A stretch of DNA of 64,000 nt from Spirodela intermedia. Taxonomy: Eukaryota > Streptophyta > Magnoliopsida > Alismatales > Araceae. The position numbers and the translations under genes are program-made. A model generated the notes under the pieces. The model saw only the letters and a program-made list of their open reading frames with translations, had not been told where the DNA came from and did no database searches. The first letter of the stretch is position 1. Every line of letters begins with the position of its first letter. Of the stretch, positions 63,719-64,000 are shown piece by piece. The stretch lies in NCBI GenBank assembly GCA_902729315.2, contig LR746269.1, positions 8,964,231-9,028,230 of the forward strand. The letters run 5' to 3'.

Positions 63719-64000
63719 CCCAGCCGGGGCTCACCAGACTGCTCGGACGCGGCCGATATCTCCGAACTACTGACGGACGGGACAAAGACGAAGACGAAGA
63801 CGAAGACGACGACGACTGGCTTCTTTCTTTCTGGCCCCCAGGAGAGAAGAAGGCGCCACTTTTTCAAATCGCGGGCTGGGCCCACCGTCTCGCTAACGGG
63901 CTGGCCCAGTTTCATTTCGGCGTCAAAATTGGCCCAATCCCACGGAAGAAGCCAGTTCCAGAAGAGCACGACGAATCGTCGAGGGACGCAATCTCGTTGA

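Larger units (their letters stand above)
54261..64000. repeat. Tandem array unit, copy 3 (partial, cut by window end)
   Basis: The first 9740 bases of a third copy, with the same CT tract length as copy 2 (58445-58477). It holds the copia remnant, HMA gene, gypsy element and most of the RPT3 pseudogene, and stops just before the F-box gene would begin. I found no difference from copy 2 in the stretches compared. Confidence 0.97.

Overview
The window is nuclear DNA of a flowering plant. It contains split genes with GT-AG introns, a phytochrome A relic, an F-box/kelch gene, a heavy-metal-associated (HMA) isoprenylated-type protein gene, a 26S proteasome ATPase relic, and decayed Ty1/copia and Ty3/gypsy retrotransposons. 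The very GC-rich F-box exon and grass-like residues in the phytochrome C-terminus suggest a monocot; this is inference, and I cannot name the species.

The dominant structure is a tandem array with a period of about 27.13 kb. Copy 1 is 1-27131, copy 2 is 27132-54260, and copy 3 (54261-64000) is cut by the window end. Both outer ends of the array lie outside the window, so the unit start used here is arbitrary. I found only two differences between copies 1 and 2: a 2-base length change in a CT microsatellite (4185-4219 versus 31316-31348) and one substitution (G at 14606, C at 41735). Copies 2 and 3 showed no difference where I compared them. This is either a very recent amplification or an assembly artefact.

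Layout of one unit in copy 1 coordinates (copy 2 = +27131 before the CT tract and +27129 after it; copy 3 = +54260 and +54258): 1-424, GAF part of a dead phytochrome A gene on the minus strand, whose remainder lies at 26736-27131 of the preceding unit; 700-2010, copia gag remnant; 2011-4480, unassigned DNA with a 200-base direct repeat and microsatellites; 4484-5053, HMA protein gene in three exons; 5241-6900, no gene recognised; 6900-8425, internally deleted gypsy element; 8658-9460, proteasome RPT3 pseudogene; 9869-13957, F-box/kelch gene with a five-base first coding exon; 14097-14166, three CACGTG boxes; 14405-15508, phytochrome A C-terminal exons; 15509-26110, copia remnants in both orientations; 26111-26735, GC-rich repeat island; 26736-27555, phytochrome A GAF/PHY region.

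Only two genes per unit look intact: the HMA protein (three copies in the window) and the F-box/kelch protein (two copies; the third would lie beyond the right edge). If the array is real, these are dosage-amplified while phytochrome A and RPT3 are relics. The phytochrome relic is split by about 11.2 kb of nested retrotransposon debris that replaces the PAS-repeat part of the gene.
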